The translations under genes and the position numbers were made by a program. Under the pieces are notes generated by a model that had not been told where the DNA came from, did not search any database, and was given only the letters and a program-made list of their open reading frames with translations. Below are positions 1 to 6,687 of a stretch of 16,435 nucleotides of DNA, one piece after another; positions within the stretch are counted from its first letter, which is position 1; each line of letters begins with the position of its first letter. Source of the DNA: Gammaproteobacteria bacterium (GTDB lineage: Bacteria; Pseudomonadota; Gammaproteobacteria; Granulosicoccales; Granulosicoccaceae). The stretch lies in the NCBI GenBank assembly GCA_019634245.1, contig JAHQVR010000136.1, positions 1-16,435 of the forward strand, written 5' to 3'.

Positions 1-274
1 GGCAGGTTGGGTTACCACAGAGGTCGGTAGGCAACCCTTTACGATCTACGGTTTGCTTCGCACCACCGACAGCCTGGCACCGGTGGACGCGCCAGCCGTA
101 GCCACTTCCTTACTTGCGTTCATCGTTGTCTATTTCTTTGTGTTTGGCGCAGGTACTCTTTACATCCTACGCATGATGAACAAACGACCGAGCACGCCTA
201 AACTTGGGTTGCAGGACGGGCCAATACGCACAGTGGGCATTACACCCACTCCACAGCTTAGAACAACAGACTAG
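1..274 (+). CDS. cydA: Cytochrome bd-type quinol oxidase subunit I, C-terminal end (partial)
   Basis: This is the last ~90 codons of the subunit I gene; the reading frame is open from base 2 and the gene is cut by the window edge. CydA carries the haems and the quinol-oxidising site of the bd oxidase in the inner membrane. The visible tail starts AGWVTTEVGRQPF, which matches the conserved GRQP motif near the last helix of CydA/CioA. It continues through YGLLRTTDSLAP, one hydrophobic helix (roughly LLAFIVVYFFVFGAGTLYIL) and a short polar cytoplasmic tail ending at TAG. cydB starts 9 bp downstream, as in the usual cydAB or cioAB operon. Together with the DUF2474 ORF after cydB, the tail fits the cyanide-insensitive (CIO) branch of the family. 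The Q-loop and most haem ligands lie outside the window, so CIO versus canonical bd is an inference. Confidence 0.93.
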   Translation, partial: AGWVTTEVGRQPFTIYGLLRTTDSLAPVDAPAVATSLLAFIVVYFFVFGAGTLYILRMMNKRPSTPKLGLQDGPIRTVGITPTPQLRTTD

Positions 275-283
275 AGCGTACCG

Positions 284-1294
284 ATGATGACCTGGGATCT
301 AGCGTTAATTTGGGCAGGTTTAATTGCGATTTCTGTGCTCATCTATGTGGTATTAGATGGCTTTGATTTAGGGATCGGCATTCTCTTTCCTTTTGCCAAG
401 TCCGAAGCCGATAAGGATCTCATGATGAATTCAGTGGCACCGGTCTGGGATGGCAACGAGACCTGGCTAGTTCTCGGGGGTGGAGGTCTATTTGCTGTGT
501 TTCCTCTGGCTTATGCCATCATCATGCCGGCGCTATACATCCCCATTACGCTCATGCTCTTAGCATTAGTTTGCCGCGGAGTCTCTTTCGAATACCGTTG
601 GCGAACCACGCATGGTAAGTGGATTTGGGATGCAGCATTCTTTGGCGGCTCCTTCCTCGCGGCATTGTGCCAAGGTATTTCGCTCGGAGCCTTGGTCCAA
701 GGTATTGAAACCCATAACCGAGCCTACAGCGGTGGTTGGTTTGACTGGCTAACGCCTTTCTCCATACTAACCGGAGTAGCGCTAGTGGTAGGTTACGCAC
801 TATTAGGTGCCACCTGGTTAATACTAAAAACTGAAAATGAGCTGCAGCGCCAAATGAGCCGCTATGCATGGAAGCTCGGGATCACAATCCTGGTAATGAT
901 AGGAGTGATTAGTCTACTCACGCCGTTCCAGAATCCGGTCTATTTCGACCGATGGTTCAATTTACCCGGCACCCTATGGACGATGTTCGTACCCCTATTA
1001 TTGTTCATTTTCGGTTGGCTGTTCTTTACGGGTTTAAATTCTGGAAACGATCTACAACCCTTTCTGGCTACACTGGGCTTTTTTATCTTGAGCTTTGTTG
1101 GATTATGCATCAGTTTCTTTCCCATGATGGTGCCCCCAACACTCTCACTGTGGGATGCGGCCGCCCCAGATGAGAGCCTGTCTTTTGCTCTGGTCGGGGC
1201 TGTGATTTTGCTACCGATAATTCTTTTGTACACCGCCTATGCCTATTGGGTGTTTAAAGGCAAAATGGATCCATCAGAAGGGTATCACTCGTGA
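284..1294 (+). CDS. cydB: Cytochrome bd-type quinol oxidase subunit II
   Basis: Complete 336-aa polytopic inner-membrane protein, the structural partner of CydA in the oxidase that passes electrons from quinol to O2. Family signatures are clear: LDGFDLGIG at about residues 24-32, the WDGNETW motif at about 55-61 followed by a glycine-rich stretch, and CRGVSFEYR near residue 100. Some eight hydrophobic segments follow. The length is typical of the CioB/CydB family, which is generally shorter than E. coli CydB. The start is one of two consecutive ATG codons (284 or 287); neither has a strong Shine-Dalgarno, and the gene is probably translated by coupling to cydA, which ends 9 bp earlier. The stop codon overlaps the GTG of the next small gene, so cydA, cydB, DUF2474 and DUF2970 are read here as one operon. 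Confidence 0.96.
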   Translation: MMTWDLALIWAGLIAISVLIYVVLDGFDLGIGILFPFAKSEADKDLMMNSVAPVWDGNETWLVLGGGGLFAVFPLAYAIIMPALYIPITLMLLALVCRGVSFEYRWRTTHGKWIWDAAFFGGSFLAALCQGISLGALVQGIETHNRAYSGGWFDWLTPFSILTGVALVVGYALLGATWLILKTENELQRQMSRYAWKLGITILVMIGVISLLTPFQNPVYFDRWFNLPGTLWTMFVPLLLFIFGWLFFTGLNSGNDLQPFLATLGFFILSFVGLCISFFPMMVPPTLSLWDAAAPDESLSFALVGAVILLPIILLYTAYAYWVFKGKMDPSEGYHS

Positions 1295-1401
1295 AAACCT
1301 CAAGAATGGCAGTGAAATTCGCCTGGTTTATCGGGCTATGGTTCGCGAGCGTTTCACTGTTAGCGCTGGTTGCCTTTGTGATCCGCATAACAATTTCCTA
1401 A
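1291..1401 (+). CDS. DUF2474-type small membrane protein (CIO oxidase companion)
   Basis: A 36-aa ORF starting with GTG at 1291, four bases before the end of cydB (overlap GTGA), and ending with TAA at 1401. It is basic at the N-terminus (residues 1-9 include two Lys and one Arg). Then comes a single hydrophobic helix beginning AWFIGLWFASVSLLALVAF and a short polar end. Size, one-helix architecture and position directly behind cydB match DUF2474 proteins, which are found with CioAB-type oxidases. By analogy with CydX, the small subunit of E. coli cytochrome bd, it may stabilise the oxidase; that role is inference. The start was chosen from the stop/start overlap and the family's typical length. 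An internal ATG at residue 6 would give a 31-aa product. Confidence 0.8.
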   Translation: MKTSRMAVKFAWFIGLWFASVSLLALVAFVIRITIS

Positions 1402-1431
1402 ATAATTCTGTTCCTAAAAGCGATTAATTCA

Positions 1432-1647
1432 ATGAATAAACAACCTTCCAAACCAAAAGGAACGGGATTCTGGTCTGTTGTTCAAAGCGTGCTGGCCGCT
1501 GGTATAGGTGTTCAATCAAAGGCTAATAAAGAAAGAGATTTCACACACGGAAAGCCTCTTCATTTCATTGTCGGTGGACTTATCGGGACGGTACTATTTG
1601 CTCTACTCGTTTGGCTACTGGTGAACTTCCTGATAAAAACCGCTTAA
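1432..1647 (+). CDS. DUF2970 family small membrane protein
   Basis: 71-aa protein with a polar, basic N-terminus and the typical DUF2970 core: FWSVVQSVLAAGIGVQS followed by KANKERDF, then a C-terminal transmembrane helix (about residues 46-68). The family's recurring features are a 'SVLAAxxGVQS' segment, an 'N+ERDF' motif and a terminal helix, and all are present. Function is unknown; such genes occur widely in gamma- and betaproteobacteria. It begins 30 bp after the DUF2474 ORF on the same strand and is probably transcribed with cydAB, although no clear Shine-Dalgarno precedes the ATG. It is the last gene of the operon before a convergent - strand unit. Confidence 0.85.
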   Translation: MNKQPSKPKGTGFWSVVQSVLAAGIGVQSKANKERDFTHGKPLHFIVGGLIGTVLFALLVWLLVNFLIKTA

Positions 1648-1692
1648 CCACGGCCAGGTCAATGGCTCTTATAACAACTCTTTGCGCTAGCG

Positions 1693-1729
1693 AAAAAGGA
1701 AAGCCACCTGCTGATATATTCAGGTAGCC
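1693..1729 (-). terminator. Candidate rho-independent terminator of the SDR/membrane-protein operon
   Basis: Read on the - strand, GGCTACCTG (1729-1721) pairs with CAGGTGGCT (1710-1702) around a 10-nt loop. The nine-base-pair stem includes two G-U wobbles. It is followed by TTTCCTTTTT. On the + strand the same hairpin has an A-C mismatch and no T-run, so it fits the - strand. It lies 26 bp past the stop of the - strand gene that ends at 1755. Confidence 0.5.
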
Positions 1730-1754
1730 ATATGGATAGACCCAAAGCTGTGTG

Positions 1755-2150
1755 CTAATGGCAAATCATCGGAACCTGTTTATATTGGATACGCTGTACA
1801 GTTTCTAGCTGAGTCACTAACTCAATACTCTCGCTATCGTGTTCCTTAAAGGCCATGGCGGCGACATTGGGGAAGCGATAAAATTCAACACCCAGGACAT
1901 CTTCTCGGCGATCAGCAAATTCCTCAAGTGAAGAATAGTTTTCGTGGTAAATCAAATAGGTGGCTGGGCCTACATCCCCGGTCATGGTTAGATATTTCTG
2001 CTCGCTGGCAGCATAAAAGAGTTCATTGATTCGCCCCCAATGCGCCCATAAAAAACCTGAGAACCATCCGACAGCCAAAAACAGTACAAACAGCAAAAAC
2101 AAAGAGCCGAATGGGTTCAGTTTATGCTGGTTCAGCTGTCCGAACGTCAT
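1755..2150 (-). CDS. Hypothetical single-pass membrane protein
   Basis: 131-aa protein not recognised as any named family. It has a short polar N-terminus, one strongly hydrophobic segment at about residues 14-36 (starting GSLFLLFVLFLAVGWF), and then a soluble part of ~90 residues rich in acidic and aromatic residues. The positive charge and the single uncleaved-looking helix do not settle the topology; the soluble domain could lie on either side of the membrane. The start was set at the ATG at 2150 because it overlaps the stop of the upstream SDR as ATGA. A longer version beginning at 2219 would read 23 codons inside the SDR gene and is unlikely. It is co-transcribed with the SDR and followed by a terminator-like hairpin. 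Confidence 0.7.
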   Translation of the reverse strand: MTFGQLNQHKLNPFGSLFLLFVLFLAVGWFSGFLWAHWGRINELFYAASEQKYLTMTGDVGPATYLIYHENYSSLEEFADRREDVLGVEFYRFPNVAAMAFKEHDSESIELVTQLETVQRIQYKQVPMICH

Positions 2151-2836
2151 ATACTCAGTGATTGTCCATTGTGTTTGGCTTGTAAGCCTAGAAAAAACGG
2201 TGCTGCTTTTTTCGCCCATTGCGCCGGGCTAGGTGCTTGACTAGCAGATGCACCGAAACACGATTGCAACATGTCAGTATTAATTATGCCCGGATTGACG
2301 GGCACTGCAGACATTCCAGCGGGCAGATCTTGAGCTAGAGCCAGAGTCATGCCTTCGATCGCCCACTTACTGCCGCAGTAGGAGGCAACCTCGGCGGCCA
2401 CCGATCGACCCCAGCCACTACTTAAATTGGCTATTACACCTGATTTTTTCTCCAACATACTTGGCACCACATGTCTTACGACTGAAAACACCCCGTTTAC
2501 GTTCGTCGCCATCAGTTGGGCAAAGTCGGCATAGGGCACTTCCCACAAAGGCGCATTTTCGTTAATGGTGGCGGCGTTGTTGATTACAAGATCGGGAACT
2601 CCAAACTCTGACACAACAGTAGCAATCCAACCACCTACGGAGTCGTCATCACTCAGATCAACAACGCTAAAATGATGGGGCGATGGAAATCGGTTCCGCA
2701 AATCGCTAATACTGCTTTCGTCTCGAGCACAACCTGCTACAGAATGACCCGCTGCAACAAACTCTTCGAGTAATGCCGCACCGAGCCCTCGACTCACACC
2801 GGTTAACAGTATTTTCTTAGATTTCACGGACGCCAT
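2147..2836 (-). CDS. Short-chain dehydrogenase/reductase (SDR) family oxidoreductase
   Basis: 229-aa classical SDR, slightly short for the family. Visible motifs are the Rossmann glycine motif TGVSRGLG (residues 12-19), NNAA (86-89), the catalytic Ser in NLSSGWG (139-140) and YxxxK in SYCGSKW (Tyr153, Lys157). A basic residue after the second strand (CARDE, about 36-40) suggests NADP(H) preference. The C-terminus ends GQSLSI, without the usual 'VDGG' tail of the longer classical SDRs, so it belongs to a different subgroup from the other two SDRs in this window. The substrate is unknown. The downstream membrane-protein gene overlaps it by four bases, pointing to coupled expression and possibly a functional link. 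The start ATG at 2836 gives a full first beta strand. Confidence 0.88.
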   Translation of the reverse strand: MASVKSKKILLTGVSRGLGAALLEEFVAAGHSVAGCARDESSISDLRNRFPSPHHFSVVDLSDDDSVGGWIATVVSEFGVPDLVINNAATINENAPLWEVPYADFAQLMATNVNGVFSVVRHVVPSMLEKKSGVIANLSSGWGRSVAAEVASYCGSKWAIEGMTLALAQDLPAGMSAVPVNPGIINTDMLQSCFGASASQAPSPAQWAKKAAPFFLGLQAKHNGQSLSI

Positions 2837-2986
2837 GGAGCATTCTCAACTGTTTTGCTGGAAAGCTGATTCTAACGCTAGACGTTTGGACATGTATTGA
2901 AATACGAGGTATAGAACAATTTTTATTGACAAGGTACACTTCGCAACGCTGCATAGGATAAACCTACAGGGGGTAGTTCTTTCGCC

Positions 2987-3682
2987 ATGGACAAAACCAC
3001 CGACAAACCGACAACGAAAAGCCTGCCACTGTGGGATATCTGGATTCGACTGTTTCACTGGTCATTGGCCATCAGTGTCGGTTTTATGTTACTGAGTGGT
3101 GAAACAGGGTTCGGTTTTTTTGAGTGGCATAGGCTGGTCGGAGAAATAGTTCTTTGCCTTGTCTTGTTCCGAGTACTATGGAGTATATTCGGTAGTAGCA
3201 ATGCATCACTAATAGCTCTCATAAAATCACCTAACGCCGCTGTACTCCATTTAAAAGAGCTATTCACTCGCACGGTAAGACCTGAACCTGGGCACAACGC
3301 CGCTGGCGGTTGGGCAGTTCTAGCTGTCTTGGTTTTGCTGGCCATACAGGCTATTACCGGTTTTTTTATTGCCGATGAAGATGAATTTATCGAAGGGGCT
3401 TTTTACGACAGCATTGACACAGATCTGTCCTATTTAATGTATGACATCCATCATACCGTCGCTACTTTCATTCAAATTATCGTGGCAGTACATATAATCG
3501 CGATACTGAGCTACTGGATTTGGGCAAAACTTAATCTAATTCCTGCGATGATCTCAGGCCGTCAAAAATGGCCTGACGAATTGGACAGAGAAACTATTGT
3601 TTGGCAACCCTTTTGGAAAGGCCTACTCTGCCTAGCCGCATCAGTGGCGATAATTGGGACTCTCGCAGGTTGGTTTAGCTAG
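2987..3682 (+). CDS. Cytochrome b561 / Ni-Fe hydrogenase-type cytochrome b family protein
   Basis: 231-aa inner-membrane b-type cytochrome. The N-terminus is polar, then LPLWDIWIRLFHW places a haem-ligand candidate at His24. His48 lies in EWHRLVGE, and a third region contains DIHH and VAVHIIAI. Four to five hydrophobic helices are visible, and a long loop after GWAVLAVLVLLAIQAITGFF carries many acidic residues. This is the di-haem four-helix fold of soluble-partner cytochromes b (COG3658-like), which commonly shuttle electrons between quinones and a periplasmic c-type cytochrome or dehydrogenase. No such partner gene is adjacent, so the redox partner is unknown. The purine-rich CAGGGGG ahead of the ATG lies somewhat far off (about 13 nt). 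Its 3' end overlaps that of the convergent deacetylase gene by 8 bp. Confidence 0.85.
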   Translation: MDKTTDKPTTKSLPLWDIWIRLFHWSLAISVGFMLLSGETGFGFFEWHRLVGEIVLCLVLFRVLWSIFGSSNASLIALIKSPNAAVLHLKELFTRTVRPEPGHNAAGGWAVLAVLVLLAIQAITGFFIADEDEFIEGAFYDSIDTDLSYLMYDIHHTVATFIQIIVAVHIIAILSYWIWAKLNLIPAMISGRQKWPDELDRETIVWQPFWKGLLCLAASVAIIGTLAGWFS

Positions 3683-4772
3683 CAAAATACGGGTGCATAT
3701 CATCCAGTAGGCTAAAGTGAAACGCATCCACCTTTTTGCTTGGCTGTTGCCCGGCAATTCTCTTCGCCATAGGGTCTTCCACTAACCTATCTGAACCGGA
3801 CATTTCCTCCAAAACCGCGTGCCCGCAAAAGGGCACGTACATTTCGGAGTAGCCACCCTCATGTGCCATTACTAGACGCCCTTCTGACACATTCATCAGC
3901 TTACGCGTCATGAGCCTAAAAGTTTCTGCGGTACACATCATTCGGGATAAAGGGTCGAAACCAGCCGCATCAAATCCACACGCAACAACAATCAGATCAG
4001 GATTAAATGCCTCTAATTGAGGTAGCACTAACTTATCCATAGCCGCAAGGTAGACGTTATGTCCGCCACCGGGTGCCAGCGGAATGTTCATATTGAACCC
4101 TTCACCAGCAGAGCTACCTCTGCGTTCTAAAAAACCAGTGTCTTGCGGATAGCAACGTTCCTGGTGAATGGATATCGTTAACACATCGCTCCGATTATAA
4201 AAGATATGTTCAGAGCCGTTGCCATGATGTACATCCCAATCGACGATGGCGACACGAGACACTTTCCCTTTGGCCATGATGGATTCTACCGCTATTGCGA
4301 TGTTGGCAAATAAACAGAAACCATTAGGCCAGTCGGGTAGACAGTGATGACCAGGGGGGCGAGAAAGCGCATAGGCGTTGTCGTACTCTCCATCGACCAC
4401 ACTCTCAACAGCCCTAGTAACAAGCCCAGCTGACACCGAGGCGATCTCATATGCACCTGGCCCAAAGGGTGTCCGTAGACCAAGTTCTCCTCCGCCATTG
4501 TCCGACATATCTTTAAATGCGTTTAAATAGCTATCCGGATGCACCCGCAGAAGCGTTTCTCGATCGGCAGGATCAGCTCCAACCATACTCAACTGCTTTG
4601 ACAAGCCCGATACCTGCAATAAATTGAGTAATCGACGTTTGGTTTCGGGGGCTTCAGGTAAACCACCGGCGACCATGGGCTGGACGAATGCTCCGACCGG
4701 CGCAAGTTGTGCATACTGACCACCCGAATGCCAAAAGGTTCGTTCATCCCAAAAGAACGCTGTTTTATTCAT
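3675..4772 (-). CDS. Histone deacetylase family protein (acetylpolyamine amidohydrolase-like)
   Basis: 365-aa zinc hydrolase of the arginase/HDAC fold, class II-like. Numbered from the ATG at 4772, it shows RPPGHH (His142/His143, catalytic dyad) and DWDVHHGNG (zinc ligands Asp180 and His182). The third zinc ligand is Asp268 in CGFDAAGFDP, and HEGGY supplies the transition-state Tyr308. All active-site residues are present, so activity is expected. Bacterial members remove acetyl or other acyl groups from small amines such as acetylpolyamines, or from acyl-lysine; which applies here cannot be read from sequence. The start was chosen because MNKTAFFWDE opens the family's first strand and lies 8 bp inside the end of the amidase gene, so translation is probably coupled. 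A frame extension to 4811 is spurious. The gene ends overlapping the convergent cytochrome b. Confidence 0.92.
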   Translation of the reverse strand: MNKTAFFWDERTFWHSGGQYAQLAPVGAFVQPMVAGGLPEAPETKRRLLNLLQVSGLSKQLSMVGADPADRETLLRVHPDSYLNAFKDMSDNGGGELGLRTPFGPGAYEIASVSAGLVTRAVESVVDGEYDNAYALSRPPGHHCLPDWPNGFCLFANIAIAVESIMAKGKVSRVAIVDWDVHHGNGSEHIFYNRSDVLTISIHQERCYPQDTGFLERRGSSAGEGFNMNIPLAPGGGHNVYLAAMDKLVLPQLEAFNPDLIVVACGFDAAGFDPLSRMMCTAETFRLMTRKLMNVSEGRLVMAHEGGYSEMYVPFCGHAVLEEMSGSDRLVEDPMAKRIAGQQPSKKVDAFHFSLLDDMHPYFAS

Positions 4773-6219
4773 ACACAATCGGGTCCATGGGCACCTTTGA
4801 ATCCAATCCACTCAAACGCTCATAGCACGCAGCGGCGGCGAGTAGCTTTGCTTCTCCCCGTGGCCCCCCCACCATTTGCAAACCCACCGGCAACTCGTCT
4901 TGGGTGAATCCGGCCGGTACACTCATCGCTGGAAAGCCAGTGATAGTGATGGCATAAGCAATCGAACACCACTGAATGTAATTGTCAAAAACAACCCCTT
5001 CGCAAGATTCGACAAACCGTTGCTCAGCTGGATACGGCGGCACAATAGTCGCAGGAGATAGAAGGAGATCGTAATGTTGAAAAAAATCAGCTGCGCGTTG
5101 TATATAGGCACCTCGAGCAGATTCAACACGCTCGATATCATCCATTGTGACTTCACGGGCTTTTTCTAGGTTCCAAATTAATTCCGGTTTGAGTAAATCT
5201 CTTTGCGTTTCTAGTAACTGTTTTTTTGCCACGTAAAAAAGCATTGCTCGATTCACCTGAAATATCTCTTCCATATCAGAAAAATCAGGGTGAGCGTATT
5301 CCACGGTGCAGCCCATATCCTCTAACCGACGGGCGGCTTTTTCTGCTATCGCGGCAACTTCGGGGTTGACAGGAGTCACACCAAAATCAGGGCTAAATGC
5401 AACTCGCAATGGGTGTTGTTCAGATTGCAGGGCCGCTTCAACGGCACTCGAATAAGAATGGACTTCTCGCGGCATCGACATTGGATCAGACGGATGAACG
5501 CCAGACATCGCATCTAACAACATGGCCAAATCCGGAACGTTTCTGGCCATGGGTCCAACCACACCGAACGTTTGTGTGGGCATACCAGCACTACCCGGTG
5601 GTGTTGCCCCTGGTCCAGCAGAACCTCCTGCCACTCGGCCTGGACTCGGCCGAAATCCCACGATAGAGCAGAAACTGGCTGGATTTCTTAACGAGCCGCC
5701 CAGATCGGACCCGGTTGCGAGCCAAGCCATGCCAGTAGCCAGCGCCACAGCTGATCCACCCGACGAGCCAGCACAGCTTTTTCTCGTATCCCAAGGGTTT
5801 AATGTGCGACCAAACACTTCATTAAAAGTATTTGCTCCCGCACCAAATTCAGGTGTGTTCGATTTAGCGTAAACAACACCACCTTCGCGTTCCAACAAAT
5901 CGACGCAACAATCGGACTCTGTAGGAACAAAGTCTTTGTAGATCAACGAACCAGAAGTGGTCCTAACTCCCGCCACTGACTCCAAGTCTTTAATGACCAC
6001 AGGAATTCCCGATAAAATTCCACGTTTATGAACCGGCAACTGCATCAACTTTTTTGCGTTTTGTCGAGCACGATCAAAACAAAGTGTTGGAAGTGCGTTA
6101 ACGGAACGATCTACTTCGCCAATTCGACCTTCGAGTGCGTCGAGTAAGTCCAGCGGCGATATCTCCTCTCGGAGTAGCATCGATCGGAGTTGAGTTGCAG
6201 TATGATGAATGAGGCTCAT
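4765..6219 (-). CDS. Amidase signature family amidohydrolase
   Basis: 484-aa amidase-signature enzyme. The Ser-cisSer-Lys triad is complete and correctly spaced: Lys77 in PVVIKD, Ser152 in CAGSSGGSA and nucleophile Ser176 in GSDLGGSLRNPAS (numbered from the ATG at 6219). The glycine/serine-rich signature region and the C-terminal VGLQMVGG motif are intact. These enzymes hydrolyse carboxamides to acid and ammonia. It is not obviously GatA, because gatB/gatC are absent and the next gene is a deacetylase. I chose the ATG at 6219 (MSLIHHTATQLRS) because it gives the family's usual N-terminal helix; the frame is open to a TTG at 6258, which would add 13 residues. Its last 8 bp overlap the HDAC-like gene, so the pair is an operon that may deacylate and de-amidate related compounds (inference). 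Confidence 0.92.
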   Translation of the reverse strand: MSLIHHTATQLRSMLLREEISPLDLLDALEGRIGEVDRSVNALPTLCFDRARQNAKKLMQLPVHKRGILSGIPVVIKDLESVAGVRTTSGSLIYKDFVPTESDCCVDLLEREGGVVYAKSNTPEFGAGANTFNEVFGRTLNPWDTRKSCAGSSGGSAVALATGMAWLATGSDLGGSLRNPASFCSIVGFRPSPGRVAGGSAGPGATPPGSAGMPTQTFGVVGPMARNVPDLAMLLDAMSGVHPSDPMSMPREVHSYSSAVEAALQSEQHPLRVAFSPDFGVTPVNPEVAAIAEKAARRLEDMGCTVEYAHPDFSDMEEIFQVNRAMLFYVAKKQLLETQRDLLKPELIWNLEKAREVTMDDIERVESARGAYIQRAADFFQHYDLLLSPATIVPPYPAEQRFVESCEGVVFDNYIQWCSIAYAITITGFPAMSVPAGFTQDELPVGLQMVGGPRGEAKLLAAAACYERLSGLDSKVPMDPIVYE

Positions 6220-6302
6220 AGTTGAAGAGTCTATCTCGATGCGCACAGCCTGTGTCAACTCGAATAGCTCTCTTTTTCGCTCAAAGCGCCTATCGGTGTC
6301 AC

Positions 6303-6328
6303 TGGATGCTCTTCAAATCATGCATCCA
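6303..6328. repeat. Inverted repeat TGGATGC-N12-GCATCCA
   Basis: Perfect 7-bp arms at 6303-6309 and 6322-6328 with a 12-nt spacer, about 85 bp upstream of the amidase start. The spacing would place the two half-sites roughly two helical turns apart (19 bp start to start), as in a dimeric regulator site. No regulator gene is adjacent, so it is only a candidate. Confidence 0.35.
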
Positions 6329-6404
6329 ATGGCGACAAATGGGTGTCAAAAGGCCCTATGCTTCTGGCAGTATCTCCAAAACGGTAGACATTAGTTACTC
6401 ACCA

Positions 6405-6418
6405 ACTCATGGATGAGT
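6405..6418. promoter_or_regulatory. 14-bp palindrome ACTCAT-GG-ATGAGT
   Basis: Perfect 6-bp arms separated by two bases in the middle of the amidase/dehydrogenase gap. It could be an operator for either divergent operon; the sequence does not match an operator family I know. Confidence 0.35.
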
Positions 6419-6630
6419 GTCGAAGGCCCATTCAAGAACTCGCCTAAACTTTTGTCAATTCAATCACGGTCACTTGTCGCGTCTACGATAGATTCAAACC
6501 ACGATCGGCGCTGTGTTGATATACTCCATTCGGATCCGCGCTCCAAAAAGTAGCCTGGAAAAGGCATTGGCAGACACTTGAGAAACCACTGGTAGGTGCG
6601 GGTGCCAATCCCATTAACTGGAATACCGTG

Positions 6631-6647
6631 TCCTAGAGTATCTAGGA
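6631..6647. promoter_or_regulatory. 17-bp palindrome TCCTAGA-GTA-TCTAGGA, candidate operator
   Basis: Perfect 7-bp arms with a 3-nt centre, ending 40 bp before the ATG of the zinc dehydrogenase. Its position is where a repressor or activator of the dehydrogenase/KduD operon would sit. It has neither the T-run nor the GC-rich stem of a terminator, and no gene ends nearby. Confidence 0.5.
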
Positions 6648-6687
6648 ATCTACACAATCCACATTTTTGCAATAGGTTATAAACCGC

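Larger units (their letters stand above)
6220..6687. other. Divergent intergenic region between amidase and zinc dehydrogenase
   Basis: 468 bp without a gene I can support; it must hold the promoters of both divergent operons. It contains three inverted repeats, annotated separately. A - strand frame of 70 codons (6672-6460) starts only at TTG, has no Shine-Dalgarno and matches nothing I recognise, so I do not call it. A TTGACA hexamer lies on the - strand at 6258-6253, in a position suitable for a -35 box of the amidase operon, but the -10 candidates are weak. Confidence 0.6.

Noticed and set aside
940..1233. 97-codon - strand frame opposite cydB
   Set aside because: Antisense to a well-conserved membrane protein, with no family resemblance.
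1755..2219. Longer 154-aa form of the membrane protein
   Set aside because: The extra 23 codons lie inside the SDR gene, and the ATGA overlap at 2150 is the natural start.
2926..2959. TTGACA upstream of the cytochrome b gene as a promoter
   Set aside because: The -35 is perfect, but the best -10 (TAGGAT) is 22 bp away and nearer candidates match poorly, so I do not list it.
5397..5872. + strand frames opposite the amidase
   Set aside because: They are antisense shadows of a gene with a complete catalytic triad and show no motifs of their own.
6460..6672. 70-codon - strand frame in the amidase/dehydrogenase gap
   Set aside because: It starts at TTG with no Shine-Dalgarno, matches no family I know and would lie over the palindromic regulatory region.
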